DNA of 64,000 nucleotides. Origin: an uncultured Myxococcales bacterium. GTDB taxonomy: Bacteria > Myxococcota_A > UBA9042. Location: positions 54,265-118,264 of the forward strand of contig CAIYWC010000092.1 in the NCBI GenBank assembly GCA_903929795.1, given 5' to 3'. Shown here in pieces: positions 43,701-58,700 of this stretch. Position 1 is the stretch's first letter. Every line of letters starts with the position of its first letter. The position numbers and the translations under genes are program-made. The notes below the pieces were generated by a model, which saw only the letters and a list, made by a program, of their open reading frames with translations, made no database searches and was not told the DNA's origin.

Positions 43701-46700
43701 CGCCGGACGCTTTCCATGCGCGAGACCCTGCGCGCGCATGTGCCGGAAGCTTTATTCGCCGCGGCTTTTTTCATTTATCTGGCGAGTCCCATTTCCTACA
43801 AGTGGATTTGGCCGATTTCCGACCGCCTCGCGCCGGCCGTCGCGCTGCTTGCGCTGCCGGCTTTTGCCCGCAGATCCACGCCGTTGCGCGCCATGACGCT
43901 GGTGATTCCGGCGACGATTCTGGCGCTGACGATGTCCGGACTGCACGCCAAGCGCGCGCGCGATTTCACGGTCGAAGCCGGACCGATCCACGAGGTGCTG
44001 GCCCACGCGGACCACGGCAAGCGCTTGATGTCGCTCATTTACCAGCCGCAGAGTGCGGTCATGAAGTGGCCGGCCTTCCTGCACTTTGGCCAGTACTACA
44101 CGGTCGAGCGCGGCGGGATGGCCAACTTCTCATTCGCCAATTTTCCGCAGTCGCCGGTGCTGTTTCCCGATGAAGGCGGTCCGCCCAAGGTGCCGCCGCG
44201 ATTTGAGTGGACACCTGACGTCTTTACCATGGCGGAGCAGGGTTATTGGTACGATTATTTCCTGATTCGCGACGCCAATCCGGCGCGCAACCCGTTTGGC
44301 GCGGCGCGCGGTCAGGTGGAACTGGTGGTGCGCAACGGGCCGTGGGCGCTGTACCGCAACCTCGCGCCGGGCAAGAAATAGCCGTTAAAGTACATCCAGC
44401 TGCACGCAGAATTGTCGCCAATCGTGCGGCTGTTCTGGTACTTCCAGAACGACTTTGCCGTCGCGGGTCGCCGTCATGACCGTGTGGATGACGCCAATGT
44501 CCGGAATCGCGATTGCTTGCGGCGGCGTCGGTCCGGTCGTCAGCGTAAAGCGCAGGCCGCGGTTGCGGGACAATGGCCCCAGCGCGTACCGCAGCCGCAA
44601 CTGACCCGGCGGCACGTGGTCAAAGGTGATGCGCCGCGCCACGTCCGGGTTCGGATGCAGCCACAGCCACGGCTGCTGGCTCGCCTGCGGTTCCCTGGCG
44701 TCATCGAGCTTGCATTGGTCATTTTCCGCCAGGCCCCAGGTCTGCCATGGCTCGTGATCCACCTGCGCGCATTCCCATTTTGCCCAGCGCAGGTTAAAGA
44801 AATCGCAGGGAATGGTGTTCGGCGGCGAGCCGCGCTCCACTTTGGCGTGGCCGATCGCGCGCACGGCGTTCCAACGCGTCTGCGGCCGCCGGCCGAGCGC
44901 GGTCGTCGCAACGACGCCCACCAGCAGCAGCAACGCCAGCGGCACCAGCCAGCGCCGCGGCCACTGCGCCACGCGCGCGCCCGCGTCCGCCAGCGCTTGC
45001 ACCAGCAGGGCGGCCGGCACAACCGACACATACAGCCACGGCAGGTAAAACCGCGCGTACGTGTATTCGTATTTGGCATAAAAGCCAAAGTAGACGCACA
45101 GCGTGATCAGAAAAGTCGCGCCAATCACCGGCAGCCGACGCCCGAGCCACGGCACGCCCAGCAGCGCGCCCAGGCCCCAGGAAACACGCGTCACGAGGCC
45201 CTCGCCCGGGTCCTGCCACACCGACTTCAGCCCTGCCCACAGCGGCCGGTGCATCTTGACGCTTGCGGCCTCCAGCGCCGGCCGCCCGCCGCGCGTCACG
45301 AGGATCCGGTCATAAGAAAACGTCAGCGGCCCGCCGAACATCCAGGTATTTTGCACAAGCATCGCCAGCACGGGTGCCAGCCCGCCGAGCGCCATCGCCA
45401 GCGCCGCGCGCCACTGGCGTCGCGCCAGCAGCGACAGCCCCAGCAGCCCGGGAAACGGCGCCAGCGTCGGCTTGGCCCACAGCGCGAGTCCCAGCAGGAG
45501 GCCGGAAAAGCCAAAAGTTTCCGCGACAAACGCGTCCACGCCGGCCACGGTCAGCGTGCCGTACATCACGTCATTGGAATAGCTGTACGCGCTGTGGGTC
45601 ATGACCGGCAGCGCGGCAAAGCTCAGCGCCGTCAGCGCCGCCACCGTCGGGTCCACCAGCCGCGACGCCAGCCGCGCCGCGCTCCACAGCCCCAGCACCA
45701 GCAGCAGGACGTTGGTGCAGAGCGCGCCGGCCGGGCCCAGCAGCCAGTACAGAGGCAGCCCGAGAATCGGCAGCAAAATCGGATGCTTGGGCCACCAAGT
45801 CCCGTCGCGGCCCTGCGACATGTTGCTCCAGCCCTGGTCCAGCTCATTGTTCCAGCCCATGGGCTTTTCGTACCAGGAATTCGGTTGAAAATCGCGTTGT
45901 TTCAGCGTGCCTTCGAGGATCGACCGGTCCATAGTCGCGTAGAATGCGCCGTCGCCGTGCAGGAACGTGAACGCCTCGTACTGCTGCGCCACGCCGGCGC
46001 TCACAGCGGCCAGGAGTGCGGCAAAAAGCACGATTTGCCAGCGGAGGGGCGGAAGCGGCTGCACGCGCGAATCGGACATGGTCGGCACCTGGGGCGGAAG
46101 TTGCGGCTGGTCAGCCGATGGGCGGGTCGATGGCGGCAATTTCGACCTCGTTGGCCTGGCCCGCCACGCGCACCGTTGCGCCGTCGCCGACCCGCTTGCC
46201 GGCCAACGCGAGCGCCAAGGGCGCGTTTGTCGTCACGATTTGCACGGCGCGGCCGCGGAAGTCGAGCGTCATGCTCGCTGGAAACGGCGTGAGGAACACG
46301 AGCGGCGGGACGCGCTCGCCCGCCAGCGCCACAAGCGCCCCCGGGCCGACCGCTGCCATCGGCGACTCGGGCCGCCAGAAATGCACCTGCGCCAGCACGC
46401 GCCGCAGCGACTCCGCGCGCTCCGTGTGCGCCGCCGCCAGATAGGAGGTCTCCAGCGCCCGCGTATCGTACTTGTTCTCCGGCCGCGACTCCGCATCCGT
46501 CGCGCCGGCCTGGGCCTGCTGCAACGCCGCAACCGTCTCGCGCAACTGCGCCGTCAGCGCGGCGACGATCGCGGCGATCAGCTCCGATTTGTCAAGGATT
46601 TTCGCCACTCACAGCACCAAAGGCGCGCCGTGGCGCATCGTATGCACCGCGACCGTACGCGCGTGCGCGTGCAGCTTGAGCAGCTCCGGCAGCGGCGGCG

Positions 46701-49700
46701 TCGCCTGGGCGCCCAGCAGCACTTGCCGCACGTCGCGCGCTTCGGTCGGCACTTGGGCGACCAGCTCCACCAACGGCGCAAAATCCGTCGCGTCGCCATC
46801 CAGAATCACCGTCGCCCAGCGCGGCGCGTTCAGCAGCTCCTGCAGCCGGGCGATGTCGCTGACGCGTTCCAGCGCGAAGCGGTCCAGCGTGCGCCACGTA
46901 GCCAGCGCGCCGTCCGACAGCGCCAGCACGGTCACGGGGTTGCCCATCGCGTGCGCGGCCTGGGCGTGCGCCAGCGTGCCCGCCAGCGGGTGCGCGTTGC
47001 CGGTCAGCACCAGCGTCGCGCCGCGCGGCAGCGACCAGGTGGTGAACGTCTCCTGCCCGGGGATTCGCCGCGTCGCTTCGCCCTCCGCCAGCGCTTGTAC
47101 CAGCGGGTGCAGGCGCGCGTCGTCCAGCGGCGGCAGCGCGCGGGGCCGCTCGGCCGGCTGGCCACATCGGTTGTCGATCAGCGCCAGCGTCTGCGCGTCC
47201 AGCGGCCCGGGGGCCACCGGTGCGTACGTGAATGCCTGCACGTAGCCCGTCCCGCCGGCCTTGGGCCCAGTGCCGCTCAGCTGGAAGCCGCCAAAAGGCT
47301 CAACCGCCACGCGCGCGCCGGTAATCGGCCGGTTGACATACACGTTGCCGCAGCGCAGCGCCGCTACCACAAAATCGATGTCCGCCTGCGACTGGCTGAA
47401 GACGCCGCCCGTCAGCGCGTACGGTGTCTCGTTGGCGATCCGCACGCCGGTCGGCAAGTCGTCAAACGGGATAATGTGCACGATCGGCCCAAATTGCTCG
47501 CGATGGGCCAGACTCACCGGTGGGATCTGGCTTTCAGCGAACGCCAGCACCACCGGGCCGACGGTCCACGCGTCGTCCACGTCTTCCCGGCTGCGGTCCA
47601 CCAGCACCGCGCCGCCGAGCGCGCGGATCTCCGCCACGGCCTGCCGCGCCGCCTCGCGCAGCCGGTCGCGTTCCTCCTCGCGGATCACCGGGTTGACGCG
47701 CGTCCCCGGCGCCTCGGCCTTGCCGAGTACCAGCTCCGCCGCCGCCTGACCAAACCGCGCGCAGAAGCTCGCCATCAGCCGCCGATCGACCAGGATCCGC
47801 GACGCCGCCGAGCATTTTTGCCCCGCGTGGCCAAAAGCCGAGCTCAGGCAGCCGCTTACCGCCTCGTCCAGGTCCGCCGTCGACGTGACCAGGATCGCGT
47901 TCTTGCCGCCCATCTCCGTCACCACGCGGTGCAGCGCGCGGCCGTGGCCCTTGTGCAGCATCTGCCGGCCAATCGTCAGCCCCACGTCGACCGAGCCCGT
48001 GAACGCGCAGCCGTGCACCAACGGATGCGCCACCAGCACGGAGCCGACCTCCATGCCGTCGCCCGGCAGGTGCTGAATCGCGTCCGGCGGCACGCCCGCG
48101 TCGCGCAGCACCTGCACCAGGAATTCCGCGCACAGCGGCGTCTGTTCCGCGCTCTTCAGGATCACCGCGTTGCCGGCCGCCAGCGCGCCCGCGACCATGC
48201 CGGTCGGGATCGCCAGCGGGAAATTCCACGGCGCGATCACTGCCACCACGCCCAGCGGCTGCACGTCGGCCGGCAGCTGCAGCGCCTCGCGGGCGTAAAA
48301 CTGCATGAAATCAATGGCTTCATCGACGTCGCCGAGCGCCTCCAGCCGCGCCTTGCCCGCTTCTGCCGCCACCAGCGCGGCGGCGTCCATCCGCAGCACC
48401 CGCAGCCGCTCCGCCGCCCGCAGAAGCGCGACCGCACGGTGCGCCGCCGGCCACGCAAGCCACGGCGTCCGCAGCGCGCGTGCCACCGCCGGGCGCACGT
48501 CCGGCTGCACGCATTGGCGCATCTCGGCCAAAATCCGCGACGGCTGCGACGGCGACGGGCAGGGCTCGCGCGGCCCGTGGCGCGGGAAAAGCAGCTCCGC
48601 CGGCAGCAGATCCACGGCGCGCTGGTGGCGCAGCGCGTCGTCCAGCGCGGCGCGGTGCGGCGGCAGATAAAGCCGGGCCGGCGCGACGTTGCGAAACGGC
48701 GGCAGCGCGTCCAGCGGGTCAGCCGCGTTCAGGTCGTCGTGCGCCAGCGGCTGGGCCGCCAGTGCGTCGCCCGGCATCTGCAGCAGCGCGGCGAGATCCG
48801 CGCCGTGGCGCGCCATCGTCAGCACGCCAACTTGCGAACTATTCTCCAGAATCCGCCGCACCAGGTATGCCATACCCACCAGCAGGCTGCCGACCGGCAC
48901 GTAATGCCGCACCGCCCAGCCTTGCTGCGCCAGCGCGTTGGACAGCGCCTCGTAGCTCTGGTGCAGCACCTGGTGTTCGATCGGCGGCGCGTGCGGGTAC
49001 AGCAGCGCGCGCGCCTCGTGGGCGAACACGTGATCGCGCAAATTGTGACTGCCGACGCAGAGTTGCACCGCATCCGCCGCGTCCAGCGCGCGCATCGTCA
49101 GCAGTTGGAACATCGCGTCGGTCTCGGCCTTGTTCAGCCACTGCGGCGCCAGAAAGTCGTGCGCCGCCGCTTCCGTCGTCTCCGCGTCCCAGTACGCGCC
49201 TTTGACGAGCCGCAGCGGCATGACCTGCTTGCGGCGCCGCGCCAGCGCCAGGATCGCCTCGACATGCTGCGGCGCGTCGCGCAGGTACGCCTGAACCACG
49301 ATGCCCACGTCGCGCCAGTCGTGCAGCTCCGCCGTCTGCGTCAGCGCGCGGTCGAGCATCTCCAGGTTCAGGTCGCGCACGCTCCGATGCTCGGCATCCA
49401 GCTGGATGCATGCGCCCAAGTGCTTGGCGTGCAAAAGGATTCCCACCAGCCGCGGCCCCACGCGCCGCCACGTGCCGTCGGGGTCATCCGGGTTGAAGTC
49501 GCTGCACAGCGCCGAGGTCTTCACTGACACGTGAGCGTGCGGCAAATCCACTTGGTTGCGCTGTTTGGGTGCCAGCGCCGCCACGCCGTCCAGCAGCGCC
49601 CGCACGCGTTCCGTATACGTGTCCGCCTCAGCTTCGCACACAACCAGCTCGCCCAGCTGGTCCAGCGTCGCGTCGCGACCCGTCGTCCGCAGCAGTGTCA

Positions 49701-52700
49701 GGGTCGGCGCGGCTTGCTGAACCGTCTGCCCGGCGATGAAATAGCTCGCCAGCTTGCGCACGCCCGCGCGCGTGGCGCTTGCGAGCCACATCGCTGGCAG
49801 AACGGGCAGAACGCGCCAGGCCAGCCGGCACAGTCCTTCGACCCACGTCGGCAGCGGCGCGTGCTCTCCGGTGGCGCCATCCGCACGCAACTGCGCGGAA
49901 TCGCGGGCCATATTCCCCAGCGTTTCGCGCAGCAGGCGCGCGACCTCGTGGCCGACCACGTCATGGTCCAGCGATGGCAGCGCCGCCACGAACCGCAGCA
50001 GGTGAATCCGCAGCACCGCGGACTGCGCGCACGCCTCCAGGCCGTCCTGGCTCAGGCGCTCCATCAGCGGCGGCTTGTAGGCCTGGGTCTGCGCGTGCAC
50101 CAGAAGCGCGCGATGATTCAGCTGTTTCAGCAAAGTCGGCCACTGCGCACGGTGGCGATCCAGCAGCGCGTCCAGCCCCGTCGCCGCCGCGACGGTGTCG
50201 ATCACCCGCGGCGCCAGATCGGCGCGTGCGGCGTGCCACTCGTCCAGCAGCGTGCGCAGCGGCGCGGCATCGTCGGGTCGATCGCGCATCGCCCAGGCGA
50301 TTGTCTGCTCCGCGCCAAAACGCGGTGATCCCAAGGCGATCCGCCGCGCCGGAACGTGCACAGCGACGGCAAACAGCGTCCCTGCGGCGTCGATCGTCGT
50401 GCGCCAGTGCGCCTGTGGCTGTACCGCGAGCGCGTCCTCCAGCGCGGTCACCAGCGCCGGCTGCAGCGCCTCGCTCGCGCGCACCGCGGCGTCCAGATCC
50501 GCGCTCCAGGCCACGCTCCAAGGCGCACCGCGCAGCAGCAGCGACTGCCGCACGATCCGGGGCAGCAGCGCAGGCGGCGTCAGGAGGGCGATTCGGCCGT
50601 CATGCATCGTGGTTTGCCCTCACGGCCGCGCGTCGCGGTGGCGGTGCCAGAGCAGCGCCGAGTAGGTCGTCAGCGCCAGCGTCATCGCGGCGGTAATCGC
50701 GTTCCAGCGCGCTTCCGACTGCGCCATCGACTGGACGCCCGGGCCAAAAAAGCCGTTCAGCGCAACGCCGGCGAAAAACAGCGTGAACAGCGCGCCCGCG
50801 ACCATCCCTTGCACGCCAAGCCGCCGCAGCCGCGCGCCCTGGCGGTCGTCCTGTCGCCGGCAGTCGTCCAGCAGCTCGTCGGCCAGATCGCGCGCCGTCG
50901 CCGGGCTCAGGCCATGCTGCATCAGCGCGTCCTGCAAAAGCGTAGGCGCCGCCTGACGTTGCAGCGTCCGCAGCCAGCGCCGTGCCATGGTCACTTCGAT
51001 GCCGTACACGGTCGTCGCGTCGGTCTGCGGCTGCGGCGGCTGGCCAGTCGTCGCGCGGACTTCCTGCACCACGCGCGTCGCGGTCGGCAGCCGCACGCCA
51101 TCGCGCTCCAGCGCTTCAACCAGCGCGTGGTCCGGCGCGCCCGCCAGCAGCAACTCATGCACCTGACCCACGAGATCGTCAGCAATCTCAATAGGTTTCC
51201 AGATAGGCTGGGTCATTTCCGGTCTCCTGCCCGCCAGTGTAGCACGTCGTCCCCGCGCTGGCATCCTTGCGCGCCGCCGCCGCTGGGCCTACCTTGGCGG
51301 CGTACGGAGGTGCCCGTGGTTCGTCTTCCGCCTTGGCTTGTGTCGCTCCGCCGTCGGCTGGGGCCGGTGACGTTTGCGACGATGGCGACGTGTCTGGCGC
51401 TGCAGCTGTTTTTTGGCATCGCGATCAACCTCGCGCACGCGCAGCCGGTCTGGGACTTCTATGCCTACGGGTTTGTCCTGTCACTGGCGCAGCTGAGCCA
51501 TGGCCGCGTCTGGACGCTGCTGACGTACGGCGCTGTCCATGACCTGGGCGACCCGCTGCACGTGTTGTTCAACTGCATCGGGCTGTACTATTTCATGCCG
51601 CAGTTTGAAAAACGCCGCGGAACGCGCGCCACGCTGCGGTTTTTGCTGCTGACCGTGCTCGCCGGCGGCGGGCTGCAGAGCCTGTGGCAGCTGCTGTCGG
51701 TGCACGTGCTGGGCGGCGAGCCGGCGGGGACGGTTGGGATCTCGGCGGCGGTTGTCGGGCTGCTGGCGGCGTACGGTTGGCAGCAGCCCAACGCGCGGGT
51801 GCAGCTGATGCTGGTGATTCCGCTGGAGGCACGCTGGCTTGCGCCGGTCTGCCTCGGCGTCGATCTGCTGCTGTTTGTCAGCGGCAGCCACGTCGCGTTT
51901 TTTGCCCACCTCGGCGGCTATCTGGCGGCGTGGTTCTTGATTCAAGGCCGCGGCGATCCGCAATTTGTCTGGCAGCGCCTGCGGTTGCCGCGCAGCGGAA
52001 GGCGCGCCAGCCGGCTCATCGTCGTGAACTGAACCCATGCGCAAAATCAGAGGAAAATCATGAGCATCCACACATCGTTTCCGGTCGCTGGCATGACCTG
52101 TGGCCACTGCGAGGCGCGGGTGGTCAAAGGGCTGCGCGCGATCCCGGGCGTGACGGACGCGCGGGCGAGCGCGGCGCAGGGGCGCGCGGACGTGACGCAT
52201 GACGCGGGTGTGCCGGCGAGCGCGCTGGTCGCGGCGGTCGTTGCGGCGGGGTATGAAGCGTCCGACGGGCAGGCGCGCTCGGAAGCTGCGGGCGAGCCCG
52301 AACCGGAGCCTGAAAGACCAGCGCCGCCGGCGCAGAATCCTGAAACAACTGCGGAAATTCGTCTGACGCTCGGCGGCATGTCGTGCGCGTCGTGCGTGGC
52401 GTCGATCCAGGGCGCGCTGACGGCGCTGCCCGGCGTGCAGCGGGCGACCGTGAACCTGCTGCTCGCGCGGGCGGACGTGCGCTACGACCCGCTGGCGACG
52501 GACCCGCACGCGCTCATCCAGGCCGTCATCGCGCTGGGCTACGAGGCGGCAGTTGCCCCGCGGGCGCAGACGCTGACCCGCCCGCCGCCGCCGCCACCGG
52601 ATCGCCGCGAGCCGTTGCGGATCGCCTGGACGCTCGCGGTGGGCGCGGCGACGATGCTGCTGGCGATGCCGCTGATGACCGACCACGCGGACCCGGCGAT

Positions 52701-55700
52701 GCGGCTGCTGCACCCGCTGGACAACGCGCTGAACCGGGTTTTGCCGCAGCTGTACGCGCTGGATCCGGACGCGCTGCGCTGGATCCTGCTGGCGCTGGTC
52801 TCGACGGTGATTTTTGGCACCGGGCGCAAGGCGTTTGCGCTTGCCTGGGCCGCGCTGCGTCGCAAGACCGCGGATATGCACGTGCTTGTCGCGCTGGGCA
52901 CGGGCACCGCGTACCTGGCTTCACTGGCCGTGACCGTCGCGCCGCGCTGGTTTGTCGCGCATGGGCTGCCGGCGCAGGGCTGGTTCGACGCCGTGCCGTG
53001 GGTGCTGGGCTTGACTGCGCTGGGGCGGTGGCTGGAAGAGCGTGCCAAGCGGCGCACGACCGCGGCGCTGGATGCGCTCGTGGCGCTGCAGCCGACGACG
53101 GCGCGCGTGATCCGCGACGGCAAGGACCTGGACGTTCCGCTGGCCGACGTGCTGGCTGGCGAAGTGCTGCGCGTGCGGCCGGGCGAGACGCTGCCGGTGG
53201 ACGGTGTGGTGCTGGCGGGCGAGTCAGCGCTGGACGTCGCGATGCTGACCGGCGAGCCGCTGCCGGTGGTGGTGCAGCCCGGCGCGCGGGTTTTTGGCGG
53301 GACGCGCAACACGGAAGGCGCGCTGACGGTGCGGGCGCTGGCGGTGGGCGAGCAGTCGGCGCTCGCGCGCATCGTGCGCATGGTGGAGGACGCGCAGTCG
53401 GCACGGCCCGATGTCCAGCGGCTGGCCGACCGCATCGCAGCGGTATTTGTGCCCGTCGTTTTGGGACTTGCGATGCTGGATGTCATCTTTTGGCTGCTGT
53501 TTTCCAGTGAACAGCCTTTGGCGCATGGGTTTTCTTCCGCCATCGCGATTCTCGTCATCGCGTGCCCGTGCGCGATGGGTCTGGCGGTGCCGACTTCCGT
53601 GATGGTCGCGATTGGCCGCGCGGCGCAGCTGGGCGTGCTCGTGCGGTCAGGCGCGGCGCTGGAGCGCGGCGTGCACGTCACCGCGCTGGTGCTGGACAAG
53701 ACCGGGACGCTGACGGAGGGCCGGCCGGCGGTCGTGCGCTGGCAGCCGCTGCCGGACGCCCCGCCGGAGTTGGCGCGGTGGCTCGTGGCGGCGCAGCGGC
53801 AGTCCGAACATCCGCTGGCCCAGGCGATCGTGCGCTGGGGCGACGCGCAGGCGCTCACCGGCGTGGAAAACCTGACAGTTCAGGCATTTGCAGGGCAGGG
53901 TGTGATGTCGCACATTGCGCTTGGCGTGCTGCGGGCGGGGCGTCCAGAGTGGCTTGCGACGCAGGGCATCGACCTGGCGCCGGTCGCCGGGCTGCTGCAG
54001 CAAGCGGACGCGGACGCGGTTTCGGTCGTGGTCGTGGCACTCGACGCGCGCGCGCTCGCGGTCGTGACGCTGGCGGATACGCTCCGGGCGACATCGGCAG
54101 CGGCGGTGGCGCGCCTGCAGCGCAGCGGCTTGGAGCTGTGGCTGGCGAGTGGCGATCGCCAGGCGGTCGTGCAAAAGATTGCGAATCAATTGGGAATTGT
54201 GCACCAGCTGGGGCAGGCGTCGCCGGAGTCCAAGCTTGCGCTGGTGCGGCAGCTGCAGGCGGCAGGCCACGTGGTGGCAATGGTCGGCGACGGCATCAAC
54301 GACGCGCCGGCGCTTGCCGCGGCGGACGTGGGCATGGCGATGGGCCAGGGCGCGGACGTGGCGACGGCGGCGGCGGATTTGGCGCTGATCCGCACGGATC
54401 TCAACGCGGTCGCGGACGCGCTGGCGCTGTCGCGGGCGGCGATGACCAACATCCGCCAGAACCTCGCGTGGGCATTTGGCTACAACCTGCTGGGAATTCC
54501 GCTGGCGGCAGGCGTGCTTTTTCCGTGGACTGGCTGGCTGCTGTCGCCGGCGTTCGCCAGCCTGGCCATGGCGTTTTCCTCGGTCAGTGTCGTGCTGAAT
54601 GCCTTGCGGCTCAAGCGGTTCCGGCCGGGCCAGGATATCAACGGGCTACAGCTGCCGCAGCGCTGGGAACGTCGTCTCCATGTCCTCGCGGCTCATCGCG
54701 TCGGACTTCGACGCCGGCGACCAGATGATCTCCAGCGCGACGAGGTCGCTGCCCGTCAGACCGGCCAGCGCGGTCAAAACAGCCTGTAAATCCGCATTGT
54801 TGTGGACCAGAGGCAAGGCGAAACCGCGCGTCGCCACGACAAGCGTTACCACAAAGAATTCCGCCACGGCGAGCTGGCCGTCCTCGTCGTGGATCCCGTC
54901 CGTCGCGACTTCGCGCTGCTGTTCCTGCACGCCAAACTTGTCGGAACGCACGACTTCGCGGTCGTAGCTCAGGCGCGCCTCGCCGGTCCATCGGCCAAAT
55001 TGCCGTTCAGCTTCAATGGGTTCCATGGCCGACTTCTGTTCCGCGGCGGCGTACTCGATGTTGAACAGGTAGTGGCGGATCGCCGCCAGCGACTGCACGA
55101 GCATATTCGCCAAGCCATTGGAATCGCTGGTATTTGCCGAGCGCGCCAGCGCGTCCAGACGGTCGACCAGCGGCCAGGCTTGCATCTGGAGACCCAGCTG
55201 CAGGCGCGCCGTCTGGATCTTGTCCTCCGCGCTTTCGCCACCGCCGCCGCCGCCGCCGCTGCGCCGCGATCGGCGCGCGACGATCACGATCACCACGATG
55301 ATGACGACGAGAAACAGCAGGACGAGCCAGCCGCCGCCGCCGGAGGAGCCGCCGCCGTAGCCGTAGCCGTAGTAGCGCGAGCCGCCGATCGGCACCGGGA
55401 CGGGGACGAACCGCGTGCTGCTGCCGCCGCCGAACGTCGGCGAGGAGAACGAGCCGCTGCTGCTGCCGCCGCCGAAGCTGGAACCGCCTGAACGGCCACG
55501 GAAACTGCCGCCGCCCATGCTGCCGCCGGAGCGGGCGTACGCGGCTGTGCTGACGCACACAATCAGGAGCAACAACGCGATCCGGTGCAACATGGCGACC
55601 TCCAAGGCTGGCGATCTTGCGCGCTCGCGGCCGAGGCGGCAAGTGGCGTTCCGCCGCGATGTGCGCCAGACTGGACGCCGCCCGCTGGTGGGCTAAATTT

Positions 55701-58700
55701 ATCCACGATGACGCCGATTCATCCCCAGACCCTGCTCATTGCGCTGGCCATCGAGTTCGTGGCGCTGACGCTCGTGACGCTGCCGGCGTCGCGGATGTGG
55801 CCGGTCGCGTCGGGCATGGGGCGTTGGAGCATCGGCAACGCGTGTCTGGGCGTGAGCATGGCGCTGCTGTCGCAACGCGGCGTCGCGCCGGGAATTCTGA
55901 CGGTCGTGATGGCGAATGGCCTGCTGATTTACGGCACCCACTCGCTGCACCTTGCCGTGCGCAGCCTCTACGAAGTCCCGCCGATGCCGTTCTGGCGTCG
56001 CCTGCCGCCGCTCGTGTGCTGGGTTGCGCTGGCGCTCCTGTGGGCGCTGGACGGGTCGACCCATGAGCTGGCCTGGGCGCCTGGACGCGTGGTGGCTTTT
56101 GGCCTGGCGATGCTTTGGTCTGCGGGCAGCTTGGGGCAGGAGCTCACCTTGCGCGCGCCGCGTCCGTGGTCGCTGGGCACCTGGTACGTGTTCGTGGCGA
56201 TGGCCATGCCGCTGGTCGGGCAGTTCGCGCGGTCCGTTCAATACGCCGGCACCAGCAGGCTGAGCGATCCGGTGCTCGCGATGCGCAGCGCGGTGCCGCT
56301 GTATGCGGCTTGCGCAGCCTGCGGCGTGTTCATGACCTACGGTTTTTTCCTGTTGCTGAACGACCGGTTGCAGGCGCAGCTGCGGACGGCGAATGCGCGG
56401 TTGCGCGAAGACGCCGCGACGGACCCGCTCACCCACGTCGGTAACCGCCGGCAGCTGGACACGGTCGCCGCCAACGAGATCGGCCGAGCCCATCGCTATG
56501 GCTGGCCGCTGACCGTGCTGATGCTGGACCTCGACCACTTCAAGCGCGTGAACGACCGTTTTGGCCACGCGGCGGGCGACGAAGTCCTATGTGCCGTGGC
56601 GGCAGTTTGCCAGCGGCAGCTGCGCGGCCACGACGTGCTGGCGCGCATCGGCGGCGAGGAATTCGCGATCCTGCTGCCGCATTCCGACTTGCTGGGCGCG
56701 GAAACGACCGCGCGGCGGCTGGCGCAGGAAATTCGCGATCTGCAGCTGGACGCGCTGGACGGGACCGGCGTGACGGTGAGCATCGGGATCGCGGCGCTGA
56801 CCGAAGGCGAGCAGGGCATCCACGCGCTGCTCGAGCGCGCCGACGCTGCGCTGTACCGGGCCAAGTCGGCTGGACGCGATCGCGTAGCGGTCGACGACGA
56901 CAACGCGCCGCGGTGAGCCGATGCGGTGCCGTTACGCGCGTGCGCCGTGGCGTCGCAGGCTCGCGGTCAGCACGGGCGCCATCTGGTCCGGCGCGCTGAT
57001 GGTCGCGCCCAGATCGCTCAGGCCGCCGTCTTCCAAGCCGTAGATCCAGCCGTGGACGGTCAGGTCCTGGCCGCGCGCCCAGGCTTCCTGAACAATCGTC
57101 GTCTGGCACACGTTGTTCACCTGCTCGATCACGTTCAGCGCGCACAGACGATCGTGGCGCTCGCGCTCCGGAAGCCCGGCGTCCAGGACCCCGGCGTGCT
57201 TGGTCGCGACGTCCTGCACGTGGCGCAGCCAGTTGTCGGCCAGACCGACGCGCCGCTTGGTCAGCGCCGCATGGACGCCCGTGCAGCCCTGATGCCCGCA
57301 GACGATGACGTGCTTGATGCCCAGCAGATCAATGGCGAATTGCAGGACCGACAGGCAGTTCAGATCCGTGTGAACGACGACGTTGGCGATGTTGCGGTGC
57401 ACGAACAGCTCGCCCGGCGGCAAACCGACGATCTCATTGGCCGGGACGCGGCTGTCTGAACAGCCGATCCACAGGAATTCAGGCACTTGCTGGGCAACGA
57501 GCTTGTGGAAAAACGCAGGGTCCCGCGCGACCATCGCCGCCGCCCACGCCCGGTTGTTGGCGAACAGCTGCTCCAGCGACCGCGACTGCCCAGGACCTGC
57601 CATGCAACCTCCCAGCAGCGGTGTAGCCAGCGCGCGCTGCCCCGGCAAGGGCAGCTGCGGTTTGTGCTGCTGCGGCCAGCGGTTGCCCGGCGCGCGCTAC
57701 GGGATCGGCGGCGGCGGAATCACCGGCAGCGGCGGCGACTGGTCGTACGTGATCGGCACGACCTCCTTCAAGTTGCACGGCAGCTTGCCGTCCTCATCGC
57801 GGCCGCCGGCGAGGCAGTAGCGCTGCTCCACCAGCCCGTCATCAAACAGGAAACGCCAGATCATCTGCTCGAATTCCGGCATCCAGCGCGTCGCGTAGTG
57901 CGCCAGGTTGTCGGTCTCGCGGGTGCCGTTGCCCGGTGGATGCGTCCCGCGCTCCGAGTCCCACTGCAGGCACGTGTTGCCCGCGACCGGCACGTCCGCG
58001 GTCGTCAAGTTCAGCGGCCAGACTTCAAAAACCGGCAGGCTGACAGGCACTTGCGCGACGCGGTTGAGCATCTGGGACGTCAGGTTCGCGACCTGGCTGT
58101 CGCCCATCGACATGGGCCAGAGCGCGCGGCGGTTGGGTTGCGTGTTGGCAAACGGCGTCTTGATCACGTGGTCGGCAAAGTTGATGGGGTCCGACAGGTC
58201 CCACAGCGACTGGGACATCGCAAACAGCAGCTGCTGGTTGAACTTGTCCGGGTAGACGCCGTTGATAATGCCGAGAAACGGCGCGAAATCGGAGCTGCGG
58301 TTCAGCAGGGTCGACCAGCCGCCCCCGGCGACGTTCATCACCATCCGCGTCAGGTCTGGGTGCAGCGAGGACATGGTCGTGCCCATGATTCCGCCCAGCG
58401 AATTTCCATAATAAACAAGCGGTTGCGCCTTGTCGATCAGCGGCTTCTTGTCCGGGTCGAACTGCAGCCACGGATCGTTCGCCAGCGCGCCCGTCGCCAT
58501 GCGGGTCAGCGCGATCGGTAGGACCGCGCCTGCCGCCAGCTTGTCGGTGATGCGCGTCAGCAGCGAAAAATCGTTGCCCGCCTGCACCGCCAGCGGCAGC
58601 TCCGTGTACGCCAGACCCCACCAATCCGTGCCGATGGACACGACGCCCGCCGCATGGACAAAATGTGGAAAGAATTCAGCGTCTCCCGGCTGTACGCAGC